From an uncultured Pseudomonadales bacterium (lineage in GTDB: Bacteria > Pseudomonadota > Gammaproteobacteria > Pseudomonadales > Porticoccaceae), in NCBI GenBank assembly GCA_943788895.1, contig CALSRZ010000001.1, positions 1 to 64,000 on the forward strand: DNA of 64,000 nucleotides, written 5' to 3'. A model generated the notes under the pieces. That model searched no databases, was not told where the DNA came from, and saw only the letters and a program-made list of their open reading frames with translations. How positions within the stretch are numbered: the stretch's first letter is position 1; each line of letters begins with the position of its first letter. This document shows positions 7,928 to 15,618 of this stretch, piece by piece. Position numbers and translations under genes: made by a program.

Positions 7928-9022
7928 TTATTTTAGACTGCTCAGAGGGTGCTGGTTTTCGGGCCAGGGGCTTATAAAGAAGGGGTCGACCATCTCTGGG
8001 GTAATATCTTCAATACGCGCTGGGTTCCACTTCGGATTCTGGTCTTTATCCACTGCCAGAGCGCGGATACCTTCGACGGTTTCGCTGCTGCTGCCACTGC
8101 GCCCCAGATGTTGGGTTTTAAAGCAGTGTTGCACCAGAATTCGTTCCAGACGCAGATCATCGGCAATACACAGGCTTCGACCTCGACGAATATGTTCGAG
8201 TGAGACATGCAGCATTAGCGGTGAGCGCTGACGAATGATTTTTAGGGTCTCTCTTGCCCAGTGATTATTGGCATTTTCCAGGGCCTGAATAATCTCCATC
8301 AGGGTTGGCAGGCTAAAAATAGCGTCGATCTGCCTATCCAGCCACTGGGGTTCTTGCGCTGTTTTGGTCAGTTGCTTTTGCAGCTGTTCTAAACGCTCTG
8401 TGGGGCTGAGTTGAAGGTTTTCGGTGAGGCTATTCCACAGCTCGGGCAGGGTTTCACTCGGCGCTATTGCATCGGCAAGCCCCAGAGTCAGTGCATCGCC
8501 GCCAATTAGCATCTGTCCGGTTAATGCCAGATATTCGCCACTGGCACCGGGGCAGCGGCTAAGAAAATAACCACCACCAGCATCGGTAAATAGACCGATC
8601 TTGGTTTCCGGCATAGCCATTCTGGTGCGCTCGCTGACAATGCGCAGATCTGCACCCTGTGAGAGGCCCATACCACCGCCCATAACAACACCGTCCATAA
8701 AGGCGATAACCGGTTTGGGGTAGCTGTAGACAAGGTGATTAAGGCTGTATTCGACGTTAAAAAAATCTTCCACAGCTGGATCATTGTTGATCGCTGCATG
8801 GTGTAAAGCGCGGATATCACCACCGGCGCAGAAGGCGCCAAAGTTACCCTGTTTGCTGTTACCGCGAATGGCGACGATGTCCACTTCGGGGTTTTCAATC
8901 CAGCCACTGAGTACGCTGCTGAGATGGTTAACCATCTGCAGGGTCAGCGCATTTAGTGCTTCGGGACGGTTTAGGGTAATCATTCCGACGCCGGCGACGA
9001 TGTCGGTTTGAATATGGCTCAC
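7928..9022 (-). CDS. 3-hydroxyisobutyryl-CoA hydrolase-like enoyl-CoA hydratase family protein
   Basis: 364 residues of the crotonase superfamily, in the long-form subgroup of 3-hydroxyisobutyryl-CoA hydrolases (valine breakdown). Visible are GMITLNRPEALNAL at the N-terminus, the oxyanion-hole segment FCAGGDIRALH, and GGGMGLSQGADLRIV with the following PETKIGLFTDAGGGYFL that is typical of the hydrolase group. The C-terminal RMMF-like region ends with FFISPWPE. GTG at 9022 is chosen as start (GGAG 9 bases upstream; family proteins begin there). It could instead be a general enoyl-CoA hydratase. Confidence 0.82.
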   Translation of the reverse strand: MSHIQTDIVAGVGMITLNRPEALNALTLQMVNHLSSVLSGWIENPEVDIVAIRGNSKQGNFGAFCAGGDIRALHHAAINNDPAVEDFFNVEYSLNHLVYSYPKPVIAFMDGVVMGGGMGLSQGADLRIVSERTRMAMPETKIGLFTDAGGGYFLSRCPGASGEYLALTGQMLIGGDALTLGLADAIAPSETLPELWNSLTENLQLSPTERLEQLQKQLTKTAQEPQWLDRQIDAIFSLPTLMEIIQALENANNHWARETLKIIRQRSPLMLHVSLEHIRRGRSLCIADDLRLERILVQHCFKTQHLGRSGSSSETVEGIRALAVDKDQNPKWNPARIEDITPEMVDPFFISPWPENQHPLSSLK

Positions 9023-9059
9023 TAGTTTTACTCCGCAGCGCATTCGCGACCGGTTATGT

Positions 9060-9653
9060 TTACGACAGACTAGCGAAATCCTTTATCAGTGTCGACTTCA
9101 CTGGATCGTCAATGGTGATTATATTGGGCTGCAGCAGGTCGTTGTCGATACCCAGTTTTAATAAGCCGCCATCTCTGAGCGCCTGAATGGCTTCGTCGGA
9201 AAATTCAAAGCGCATAAAGTGTACGCTTGAGGTTTTCTCTGCGGTTTCGCGCTCGAGATCTTCGTCGCAGATCGGCACAATTTTTGGCAGGTCGTTGACT
9301 TGCACCCACACCTGTCGTTCTACGCCGATAAGCTTTTGCAGCATTATCTTGCGCTCGTCGATATCGCTGTATTCGAGCATAAAGGTGGCTTTAAGATTTT
9401 TACCATCGGGTATCAGCGGGTTGTAGGCGTCGAGTTCTTCCTGAATTTCCGCACTTTCAAAAATCTTTTCAACGCGGAGGATTTCCTGAATCTGATAGCG
9501 AATAGTGGTCAGGTCTTCAAAGCAAAAGCGCGCGCTGTCGGCAATGGTGACTTGGCGATTTTTTTTGTAGGCCATTACCTGTTTGCGGAATTGAGGGCGC
9601 TCTATTGAATACTGTTCGAGTGACCATAGGTCGTTGCGGGTTAAATAAGTCAT
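9060..9653 (-). CDS. DUF3501 family protein
   Basis: 197 residues, full-length match to the DUF3501 family (LTRNDLWSLEQYSIERPQFR..., DLTTIRYQIQEILRVEKIF...). It is the last gene of a three-gene run with the Fe-S protein (9 bases upstream) and rubrerythrin. This association recurs in many proteobacteria and suggests a part in peroxide or oxidative-stress defence, but no biochemical activity is known. No signal peptide or membrane segment. Confidence 0.88.
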   Translation of the reverse strand: MTYLTRNDLWSLEQYSIERPQFRKQVMAYKKNRQVTIADSARFCFEDLTTIRYQIQEILRVEKIFESAEIQEELDAYNPLIPDGKNLKATFMLEYSDIDERKIMLQKLIGVERQVWVQVNDLPKIVPICDEDLERETAEKTSSVHFMRFEFSDEAIQALRDGGLLKLGIDNDLLQPNIITIDDPVKSTLIKDFASLS

Positions 9654-9662
9654 ATTATTTGC

Positions 9663-11000
9663 TTAAACTCCATATGCTTTGCGCAGTAATGTCATTGGAT
9701 GTTCTGGTTTATCTACCCTCTCGGATAGATCGCCAATATGGGCCGCTGCCATCGGGCAGTCGCTGGTAAAGTGCTGTGCGTCCTGATCATTGACCTTGCG
9801 TACCACGGGTCGGGCAATTTTGACTGACTTGTCGTGGGTCTCGGTTTTTACCGCATAGGTACCGTCGTGGCCGGAGCAGCGTTCGATGGCATTGACGTTG
9901 GTATCCGGTACCAGATTGAGAATGTCGCGGGTTTTTATACCAATATTCTGGACGCGCAGATGGCAGGCAACCTGATAGCTAATATCCCCCAGCGACTCTT
10001 TAAAGTCGGTTTTTAGTGCGCCCTGCTTGTGGCGTAAAAACAGGTATTCAAAAGGGTCGTAAAAGGCTTTTTGCACTTTTAATACCTCTTCATCATCCGG
10101 GAACATCAGCGGCAGTTCCTGTTTGTACATCAGTACACAGGAGGGAATGGGTGCGATCAGGTCGTAGCCCTGGTCAACCAGTTTTGCCAGCAGCGGAATA
10201 TTGGCTTGTTTAAGTTTGGCAACCGCCTGCAGGTCTCCCAGTTCGAGTTTTGGCATGCCGCAGCACTGTTCTTTGGGAACCAGGTCGATTTGAATACTGT
10301 TGTGCTGAAACACATGGTAAAAATCTTCACCTAGATGCGGGCTGTTGTAGTTGCCGTAGCAGGTGACATAGAGGGCAACTTTGCCGGTGGTTTCGCCCGC
10401 AGCTACGGCTTCGATACCCTGCGACTTTTCTTCTAGTGGCGCGACGCGCTTGCGCATGGTTTTGCTGTGGTACTCGGGGACAACGGCCTGATGGTGAACA
10501 CCAAAACCTTTGTCCAACGCTTTGCGGAAGGTGTTATTTTTATTCAGGGCATTGACGGTGATATCGACGAGCGGAATGGTGGCTAATTTTCCGACGGTGT
10601 CGGTGCTGGTAAGCACTTTATCGCGCAGCGATGCGCCTTTTTGGGTAAATTTTACCGCTTTGGCGCGCAGCATCAGATGCGGAAAGTCGACATTCCAATC
10701 GTGGGGTGGCGTATAGGGGCATTTGGTCATATAGCAGAGGTCGCAGAGGTAGCATTGGTCTGAGACTTTGCTGTAGTCGGCTTTGTCTACGCCATCGACT
10801 TCCATGGTCGGTGATTCATCAACCAGGTCAAAGAGCGTTGGGAATGAGTCGCAGAGGCTGACGCAGCGGCGGCAGCCGTGACAGATATCAAAGACTCGTT
10901 CGAGTTCATTGTTGAGGTCGTCCTGATCGTAAAATGACTCGGATTTCCAATCCAGGGGGTGGCGGGTTGGCGCCTCCAGATTTCCCTCGCGTTGAGCCAT
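9663..11000 (-). CDS. heterodisulfide reductase-related Fe-S protein (GlpC-like)
   Basis: 445 residues. Two ferredoxin-type 4Fe-4S motifs are visible: CHGCRRCVSLC near residue 39 and CYLCDLCYMTKCP near residue 83. They are followed by two CCG-type cysteine-rich domains: CYGNYNSPH with EQCCGMPKLE, and ACHLRVQ with ERCSGHDGTYA. This is the architecture of the GlpC/HdrD electron-transfer subunits. The likely role is passing electrons to rubrerythrin in the same operon. It is soluble, so a membrane-bound partner would be elsewhere. Confidence 0.88.
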   Translation of the reverse strand: MAQREGNLEAPTRHPLDWKSESFYDQDDLNNELERVFDICHGCRRCVSLCDSFPTLFDLVDESPTMEVDGVDKADYSKVSDQCYLCDLCYMTKCPYTPPHDWNVDFPHLMLRAKAVKFTQKGASLRDKVLTSTDTVGKLATIPLVDITVNALNKNNTFRKALDKGFGVHHQAVVPEYHSKTMRKRVAPLEEKSQGIEAVAAGETTGKVALYVTCYGNYNSPHLGEDFYHVFQHNSIQIDLVPKEQCCGMPKLELGDLQAVAKLKQANIPLLAKLVDQGYDLIAPIPSCVLMYKQELPLMFPDDEEVLKVQKAFYDPFEYLFLRHKQGALKTDFKESLGDISYQVACHLRVQNIGIKTRDILNLVPDTNVNAIERCSGHDGTYAVKTETHDKSVKIARPVVRKVNDQDAQHFTSDCPMAAAHIGDLSERVDKPEHPMTLLRKAYGV

Positions 11001-11039
11001 GCGGTCTCTCCTGCACTACTTTTTCGAATAGTTAAACAG

Positions 11040-11059
11040 CTGGGGCGCTTGCGCCCCAG
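11040..11059 (-). terminator. GC-rich hairpin between rubrerythrin and Fe-S genes
   Basis: Perfect 9-base stem CTGGGGCGC / GCGCCCCAG with a 2-base loop, 20 bases below the rubrerythrin stop. There is no U-run after it in the direction of transcription. It is therefore more likely a processing or partial attenuation structure that sets rubrerythrin above the two downstream genes than a full terminator. Confidence 0.55.
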
Positions 11060-11078
11060 TGTTTGGTGGGTTGCTGTA

Positions 11079-11498
11079 TTAAGCGTCCAGCTGATCCAGC
11101 GCTTTCTGGAAGCGGTTGGCGTGACTGCGTTCAGCTTTGGCCAGGGTTTCAAACCAATCGGCAATTTCATCGAAGCCTTCATCACGGGCATCTTTTGCCA
11201 TACCTGGATACATATCGGTATATTCGTGAGTCTCGCCGGCGATGGCGCTTTCAAGGTTTTCTTTGGTGCCGCCGAAAGGCATGCCGGTGGCTGGATCGCC
11301 AGTCTCTTCGAGATATTCGAGGTGACCATGGGCGTGTCCTGTCTCACCTTCTGCGGTTGAGCGGAATACTGTGGCAACGTCGTTGTAGCCTTCGATATCG
11401 GCTTTGGCGGCGAAGTACAGGTAGCGGCGATTGGCTTGGGATTCACCGGCAAATGCGGCTTTCAAGCTTTCCTCTGTTTTGGATCCTTTAAGTGACAT
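11079..11498 (-). CDS. rubrerythrin (ferritin-like domain only)
   Basis: 139 residues with a diiron ferritin-like four-helix bundle: [47 protein letters not shown] and [13 protein letters not shown] supply the Glu and His ligands. The C-terminal rubredoxin domain (CxxC pairs) of classical rubrerythrin is absent, so the downstream Fe-S protein may be the electron donor. It reduces hydrogen peroxide in the cytoplasm. First gene of the rubrerythrin / Fe-S protein / DUF3501 operon, with GAGGAAA just upstream of the ATG. Confidence 0.93.
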   Translation of the reverse strand: MSLKGSKTEESLKAAFAGESQANRRYLYFAAKADIEGYNDVATVFRSTAEGETGHAHGHLEYLEETGDPATGMPFGGTKENLESAIAGETHEYTDMYPGMAKDARDEGFDEIADWFETLAKAERSHANRFQKALDQLDA

Positions 11499-11853
11499 AT
11501 CAATTTCCTCTAAATTCAGGTTTCTTTAGGTTCATTGCAATGACAATGGATTCGCTGAATTGTCGCGATTCTCCAGAGTAGTATTTAGTTTATGGCAGGG
11601 TTCGGCGATAGGGCCAATTGATTTAATTGATAGGTTTAATGTGTATTGGCGATAAGCAGTGGCTGTGGGGGTTGTGGCGCAGTTGGTTGTTAGCTGGGGC
11701 GGATAAAAAAAATATTTGGCTAGGGGAGGGGGTATAAGTAGTCGGGATAAGTAGCGGGGATAAGTAGCGCCACAGCACCAGGAAGTGCCGAGTAGCAGTA
11801 AGGCACCTTGAAAAGATGCCTTGCTTTTGGTGCTGGATTCTAGCGCTAAATCC
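11499..11853. other. intergenic region without supported gene
   Basis: 355 bases between rubrerythrin and the first small membrane protein. A 114-residue minus-strand frame crosses it but has Pro/Thr/Leu-rich, non-conserved composition and overlaps the neighbouring gene, so I do not support it. The region contains a 13-bp tandem repeat and a weak AAGGCA/TGCCTT hairpin near 11800-11825 that may end the miniprotein transcript. Confidence 0.5.
11734..11769. repeat. 13-bp tandem repeat, 2.8 copies
   Basis: Units ATAAGTAGTCGGG (11734-11746), ATAAGTAGCGGGG (11747-11759) and ATAAGTAGCG (11760-11769). It lies in the rubrerythrin upstream region. No function is visible. Similar 13-14 bp triplets occur at 13996 and 36133. 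Confidence 0.85.
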
Positions 11854-12084
11854 TTAAGATCGGTCTTTCCAGACAATCAGGATAATGATTATCGCAACAA
11901 TCAGGCCGAGACCATCTGAGCCCAATGCCGTAACTACACCCTGAACATTAGCGAGTATGCCGCCAAAAAATGGCACATCTGGACCAAACAGTGTGGAAAC
12001 TAGAATGGCAACAGCCAATATTAAGCCCAAGAGGGTGCTTGTTTCCCAGAGTAGTTTTTTTAGTTTTTCGAATAATTCTGACAT
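11854..12084 (-). CDS. small two-helix membrane protein A (paralogue of the next gene)
   Basis: 76 residues: a short charged N-terminus (MSELFEKLKKLLWE), a hydrophobic helix (about 18-35), a glycine-rich turn (FGPDVPFFGGILANVQGVV), and a second helix (about 52-71) ending in K-D-R. It aligns with the neighbouring small protein: both have F-G-x-VPF-G-x-L-x-N, then V-T-x-LG-x-x-GL. I do not recognise the family. Holin-like, bacteriocin-like or membrane-stress roles are all possible and unproven. It sits behind its own start, separated from the paralogue by a terminator. Confidence 0.7.
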   Translation of the reverse strand: MSELFEKLKKLLWETSTLLGLILAVAILVSTLFGPDVPFFGGILANVQGVVTALGSDGLGLIVAIIIILIVWKDRS

Positions 12085-12164
12085 ACCAGTACCCCAGTTA
12101 AGGTCTTGATTTTTAACTCTTGATTAAAAGCCTTGGTTTTAAAAAATTATTAAAGGCCTTTAGG

Positions 12165-12194
12165 AAAAAAGGGGATCCTAAGACCCCCTTTTTT
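12165..12194. terminator. rho-independent terminator, A-run/GGGG stem/T-run
   Basis: AAAAAAGGGG (12165-12174) pairs with CCCCTTTTTT (12185-12194) across a 10-base loop, giving U-runs on both strands. It stands 23 bases past the stop of the second miniprotein and upstream of the first, so the two paralogues appear to be separate transcripts. Confidence 0.75.
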
Positions 12195-12216
12195 TAGCTA
12201 GCTAATTAGTGACTGA

Positions 12217-12432
12217 TTACTCAGCAACACTCATTAACCAACCAGCAACAAGCAGTCCTACCAGACCGCTTTCGCCCAGGCTTGTAACGAAAGCAACCAA
12301 GTTGCCCAGTACGTCGCCTACAAATGGAACGCTACCAAAAACGATGCCAGCAGCAACGCCAAAGGCAATCAGAGCCATAGCTAGAGAAGTTAGTGAACTT
12401 ACAACACCTTTGAGATTGTTTAATGCATTCAT
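12217..12432 (-). CDS. small two-helix membrane protein B (paralogue)
   Basis: 71 residues from ATG 12432 (AAAGGG 8 bases upstream; the frame extends three codons to a GTG). Two hydrophobic helices flank the shared FGSVPFVGDVLGN...FVTSLGESGL region. It lacks the charged ends of its paralogue and finishes WLMSVAE. It contains no cysteine and no signal-peptidase site, so it probably stays in the inner membrane. Family unknown. A strong terminator follows, and a palindromic site precedes it. Confidence 0.7.
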   Translation of the reverse strand: MNALNNLKGVVSSLTSLAMALIAFGVAAGIVFGSVPFVGDVLGNLVAFVTSLGESGLVGLLVAGWLMSVAE

Positions 12433-12466
12433 CTTATACACCCTTTATTTTTATAGTTTTTTTTTA

Positions 12467-12476
12467 GCGTATACGC
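12467..12476. promoter_or_regulatory. palindrome GCGTATACGC upstream of miniprotein B
   Basis: Perfect 10-base palindrome 35 bases upstream of the chosen ATG, next to an A-rich tract (T-run on the plus strand). Its position fits an operator overlapping a promoter; no regulator can be named. Confidence 0.35.
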
Positions 12477-12619
12477 GCATACCGGAAGGCAGACACTCTA
12501 CGCTTCTAGGATAGCTATTCCAGAACCACACTCGTAAAAAGTTACTTAAACGCAATCTGGAAGGTCTAAAGTATCGTTTTTAACAACTAAGTGCAAGAAG
12601 TAGGTTATTTTAAGCAAAA

Positions 12620-12647
12620 TTGAGGTTTTTCCCTATACTGGTATATA
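12620..12647 (+). promoter_or_regulatory. candidate sigma-70 promoter of the serine hydrolase gene
   Basis: TTGAGG (12620-12625), a 16-base spacer, then TATATA (12642-12647) preceded by TG one base earlier (extended -10). It would give a leader of about 100 bases before the GTG start at 12755. Prediction by eye only. Confidence 0.35.
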
Positions 12648-12754
12648 AGTGTATAAGCTACTTTTTACAGGTGCTATTAGCGCGGGCTGTGAAACTATTT
12701 GTGGTCTATGATCGTAAGAGAATAAAGAGTTTTATAAATATAGAGGGGGATCGG

Positions 12755-13963
12755 GTGAGTAAAATAAATCCAATTTTGGCATCGCTGTTTTTAGTGGTCG
12801 GCTTTTCTATCCACGGGGCTGCCGCTGTGGCACTTGAGTACCCCGGCGAACAGTGGCAACAGAAAAGTGCCCAATCCCTGGGTATCGAACAGGACAAAAT
12901 CGACAGGCTGTTTGATCTCTCCTTTGAGGACAAAGCCACCCAGGCGGTGGTATTAATTAAAGACGGATTTCTTGTCGGTGAACGCTATGCAAATGGCTAT
13001 GATCGGGCTTCTTACGGCACTTCCTGGTCGATGGCGAAAAGCTTCTACGCTTCGCTAATCGGCATTTCGATTGATCGTGGTGAGATTGGTAGCCTTGATG
13101 ATCGGGTTGGTCTTTACCTCGACTATTTTAACGATCAGCGTTCGGAAATTACCATTCGTGACCTTTTGGATATGACCAGCGGTCTTGAAATGCCCGACCA
13201 TGAACATGAAAAAATGTTCTTCACCAGCGACCATCTTGAATATGCGCGCGCAGTTGGTTATGAGCAACCGGCGGGAAAAGTTTTTCAGTACAACAACGTT
13301 AATTCCATGTTGTTGGCGGATCTTTTGCTGCAGGCAACTGGCATAGCTGCCGATCAATTGCTGGCGGATCGAGTGCTGAATAAAATCGGTCTTACCGACG
13401 TGACTCTGTGGCGTGATGCCGCTGGGAATCCTTTAACTTATTGCTGTATTGATACCACTGCGCGGCAGTATTCGCGCTTTGGGCTGCTGTTTTCTCGCGA
13501 TGGAAAATGGAATGGTGAACAGATTATCTCTGCCAACTATGTGGATGAAACTTTCTCGATGGTGTGGAGTAGTTTAAACAGTCTGACTATTGATCAGCAG
13601 CGGGGATATTCTCTGCACTGGTGGAATTCTCGCCATGATGATGAGTCGGTTATTTTTAATACCAGCGGCAAGTTTGGTCAGTATATTTTTGTCGATCGCG
13701 AAAATGATTTGGTATTTACCCGAATTACAAAATATCATTCAACTGGCGGTTCGGTTCAGAAGTGGGGCCCGCTAAGCTATATCAATTGGCTCGGGTCAGT
13801 TGATTTTCGTCGTCGCGCTGCGGAGTTTCTCGACTCTATGGGGATTATAAAAATTCGTGGCAATGTGAAAACGCCGGTGACCTTTGATGATGGTATCTCT
13901 AAGGAGTTCTTCAGTAATTACAGTGCAATTATGGATGCGCTGGTAGAGGTTTCTGAAAAGTAA
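12755..13963 (+). CDS. exported serine hydrolase, beta-lactamase/class C-like family
   Basis: 402 residues starting at GTG 12755, with GAGGGGGA upstream. The first 25 residues form a signal peptide (ILASLFLVVGFSIHGAAAVA), so it acts in the periplasm or outside. The catalytic SxxK motif is SMAK, in TSWSMAKSFYASLIG. The second motif Y-N-N is in FQYNNVNSML, with the GL-E-M region before it (DMTSGLEMPDHEH). The third motif is not clear, as in many esterase-type members. It looks more like an esterase or peptidase of the 6-aminohexanoate-hydrolase/EstB type than a resistance enzyme. A longer frame from 12620 has no ribosome-binding site. Confidence 0.82.
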   Translation: MSKINPILASLFLVVGFSIHGAAAVALEYPGEQWQQKSAQSLGIEQDKIDRLFDLSFEDKATQAVVLIKDGFLVGERYANGYDRASYGTSWSMAKSFYASLIGISIDRGEIGSLDDRVGLYLDYFNDQRSEITIRDLLDMTSGLEMPDHEHEKMFFTSDHLEYARAVGYEQPAGKVFQYNNVNSMLLADLLLQATGIAADQLLADRVLNKIGLTDVTLWRDAAGNPLTYCCIDTTARQYSRFGLLFSRDGKWNGEQIISANYVDETFSMVWSSLNSLTIDQQRGYSLHWWNSRHDDESVIFNTSGKFGQYIFVDRENDLVFTRITKYHSTGGSVQKWGPLSYINWLGSVDFRRRAAEFLDSMGIIKIRGNVKTPVTFDDGISKEFFSNYSAIMDALVEVSEK

Positions 13964-13995
13964 TTTCTCTACCAGCTTTTGTTTATAAGTTGCTC

Positions 13996-14033
13996 TTTAC
14001 AGGCTTTCCTCTACAGGCTTCCCTCTACAGGCT
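13996..14033. repeat. 14-bp tandem repeat over the photolyase stop codon
   Basis: Units TTTACAGGCTTTCC (13996-14009), TCTACAGGCTTCCC (14010-14023) and TCTACAGGCT (14024-14033). The last unit contains the stop codon of the photolyase gene (14027-14025), so the 3' end of that gene has been duplicated outward, with TAG or TAA repeated in each unit. Confidence 0.85.
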
Positions 14034-15575
14034 CTCTATATTGGCCAGGCAGTACTCGGCTCTTAAGAGTAGTGACTTCTTAACCTCTGTATCCATTTTA
14101 TCCCAGCTGCGATAGGCCATCGCAGTGCGTGGATTTCTTGCAAACCTATCGCCATGACGTTGCATAAAGTGCCAGTAGAGGCTGTTAAACGGGCAGGCAT
14201 TTTCTGTAAAGCGCTCTTTGACGCTGTAATGGCAACCTTTGCAGTAATCACTCATCTTATTGATATAGCTGCCGCTGGCTGCATAGGGTTTGGTGGCGAT
14301 TAATCCACCGTCGGCAAATTGACTCATACCGCGGGTATTGGGCATCTCTACCCATTCGATAGCGTCTATATAGATACCCAGATACCAGTTATCCATTTGA
14401 TCGGGATCTATACCCGCGAGCATGGCAAAGTTTCCGGTGACCATTAGGCGCTGGATATGGTGGGCGTAGGAATATTCCAGGGACTGATCAATCGCCTGTT
14501 TCATACAGGACATTTTGGTTTTTCCGGTCCAAAAATACTCTGGCAGATCATTCTCTGCGCCGAGGGCGTTGCGTTCGGCATAGCCGGGCATATTGCTCCA
14601 GTACACCGCGCGCACATATTCTCGCCAGCCGATAATCTGACGAATAAAGCCCTCTACCTGGGCTATATCTACAGGGCTATCTTTTTCCTCAAAGCGTCTT
14701 AAAGCTGCTTCGACAACCTCCATTGGCTGAAGTATTTTGCTATTTAGAGCAAAGGAAATTCGCGAGTGATAGAGGCTCCAGCGTTTGTCGGTCTGCGCGG
14801 TCATGGCATCTTGAAAGCGGCCAAAATTCGGCAGGCAGTAGTCACAGAAAAATTGCAGTAATTCGAGTGACTGCTGGCGATTGACTGGCCACAATAATGA
14901 ATCTGTAGCCGTGCCTATGGTGGCAATATTATGGGCTTTTATACGCTGTAATATTTTGCTTACCGGATTGGCAAATAGCAGTGGTTCTGGCAGTGCCGCT
15001 ATATCTGCGGGTTTGAGTTTTTGGCGATTTTCACCGTCGAAATTCCAGCGTCCACCACGCGGCTGATCACTGTCCATCAGCAGGTTAAAGCGCAGGCGCA
15101 TCTTTCGATAGAAGGATTCCATACGGTTGTGCTTGTCGGGCTTTATATACTCACTGATCTCTTCTTTGGGCAGAAGAAAATGCTCTGAATCACAGCAGCT
15201 AATATCCACTGCAGGAAGGGATAAGTTTTGCAGCTGTTGGGCAAGGCGATATTCATCTGGTTGCTGATAGTCGAAGTTTTTAATTTTATGCTGCTGGCAA
15301 AGCTGGCTAATCAAATCGCAGAGGTCTGTGTATTCTTTGCTGTTATCGAGCGTTAAATAATTAACCTGATGGCCGGCGGATTGTAGTGTGCTGGCAAAGT
15401 TTTCCATCGCCGCAAAAAAGGCCGCAATTTTTTGAATATGATGTTTAACGTAGCTGGCTTCCTGATGCAGTTCGGCTATTAAATAGAGCACGCCATTATC
15501 GACACTGCGATACCAGGAATGGTTGCTGTTGAGTTGGTCGCCAAGAATTAAGCGTAGAGTATGAAATTTCTGCAT
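14025..15575 (-). CDS. Fe-S bacterial cryptochrome/(6-4) photolyase, PhrB type
   Basis: 516 residues of the prokaryotic (6-4) photolyase group (FeS-BCP), which repair UV (6-4) photoproducts using blue light and FAD. The N-terminal antenna domain begins LRLILGDQLNSNHSW. Four cysteines at 357, 445, 448 and 461 have exactly the spacing of the [4Fe-4S] ligands in Agrobacterium PhrB (350, 438, 441, 454, from memory). The FAD region includes IDAIEWVEMPNTRGMSQFADGG. It is followed by the DASH cryptochrome gene on the same strand (43 bases upstream). The full length matches the family, so no frameshift here. Confidence 0.94.
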   Translation of the reverse strand: MQKFHTLRLILGDQLNSNHSWYRSVDNGVLYLIAELHQEASYVKHHIQKIAAFFAAMENFASTLQSAGHQVNYLTLDNSKEYTDLCDLISQLCQQHKIKNFDYQQPDEYRLAQQLQNLSLPAVDISCCDSEHFLLPKEEISEYIKPDKHNRMESFYRKMRLRFNLLMDSDQPRGGRWNFDGENRQKLKPADIAALPEPLLFANPVSKILQRIKAHNIATIGTATDSLLWPVNRQQSLELLQFFCDYCLPNFGRFQDAMTAQTDKRWSLYHSRISFALNSKILQPMEVVEAALRRFEEKDSPVDIAQVEGFIRQIIGWREYVRAVYWSNMPGYAERNALGAENDLPEYFWTGKTKMSCMKQAIDQSLEYSYAHHIQRLMVTGNFAMLAGIDPDQMDNWYLGIYIDAIEWVEMPNTRGMSQFADGGLIATKPYAASGSYINKMSDYCKGCHYSVKERFTENACPFNSLYWHFMQRHGDRFARNPRTAMAYRSWDKMDTEVKKSLLLRAEYCLANIESL

Positions 15576-15618
15576 AGTTTTTTATTGTAGTTGTCGGAGT
15601 TATTGCTGCGCCGAAAAT

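Noticed and set aside
11532-11876. 114-residue minus-strand frame after the miniprotein
   Set aside because: Pro/Thr/Leu-rich with no recognisable domain, overlaps the neighbour, and contains the 13-bp tandem repeat.
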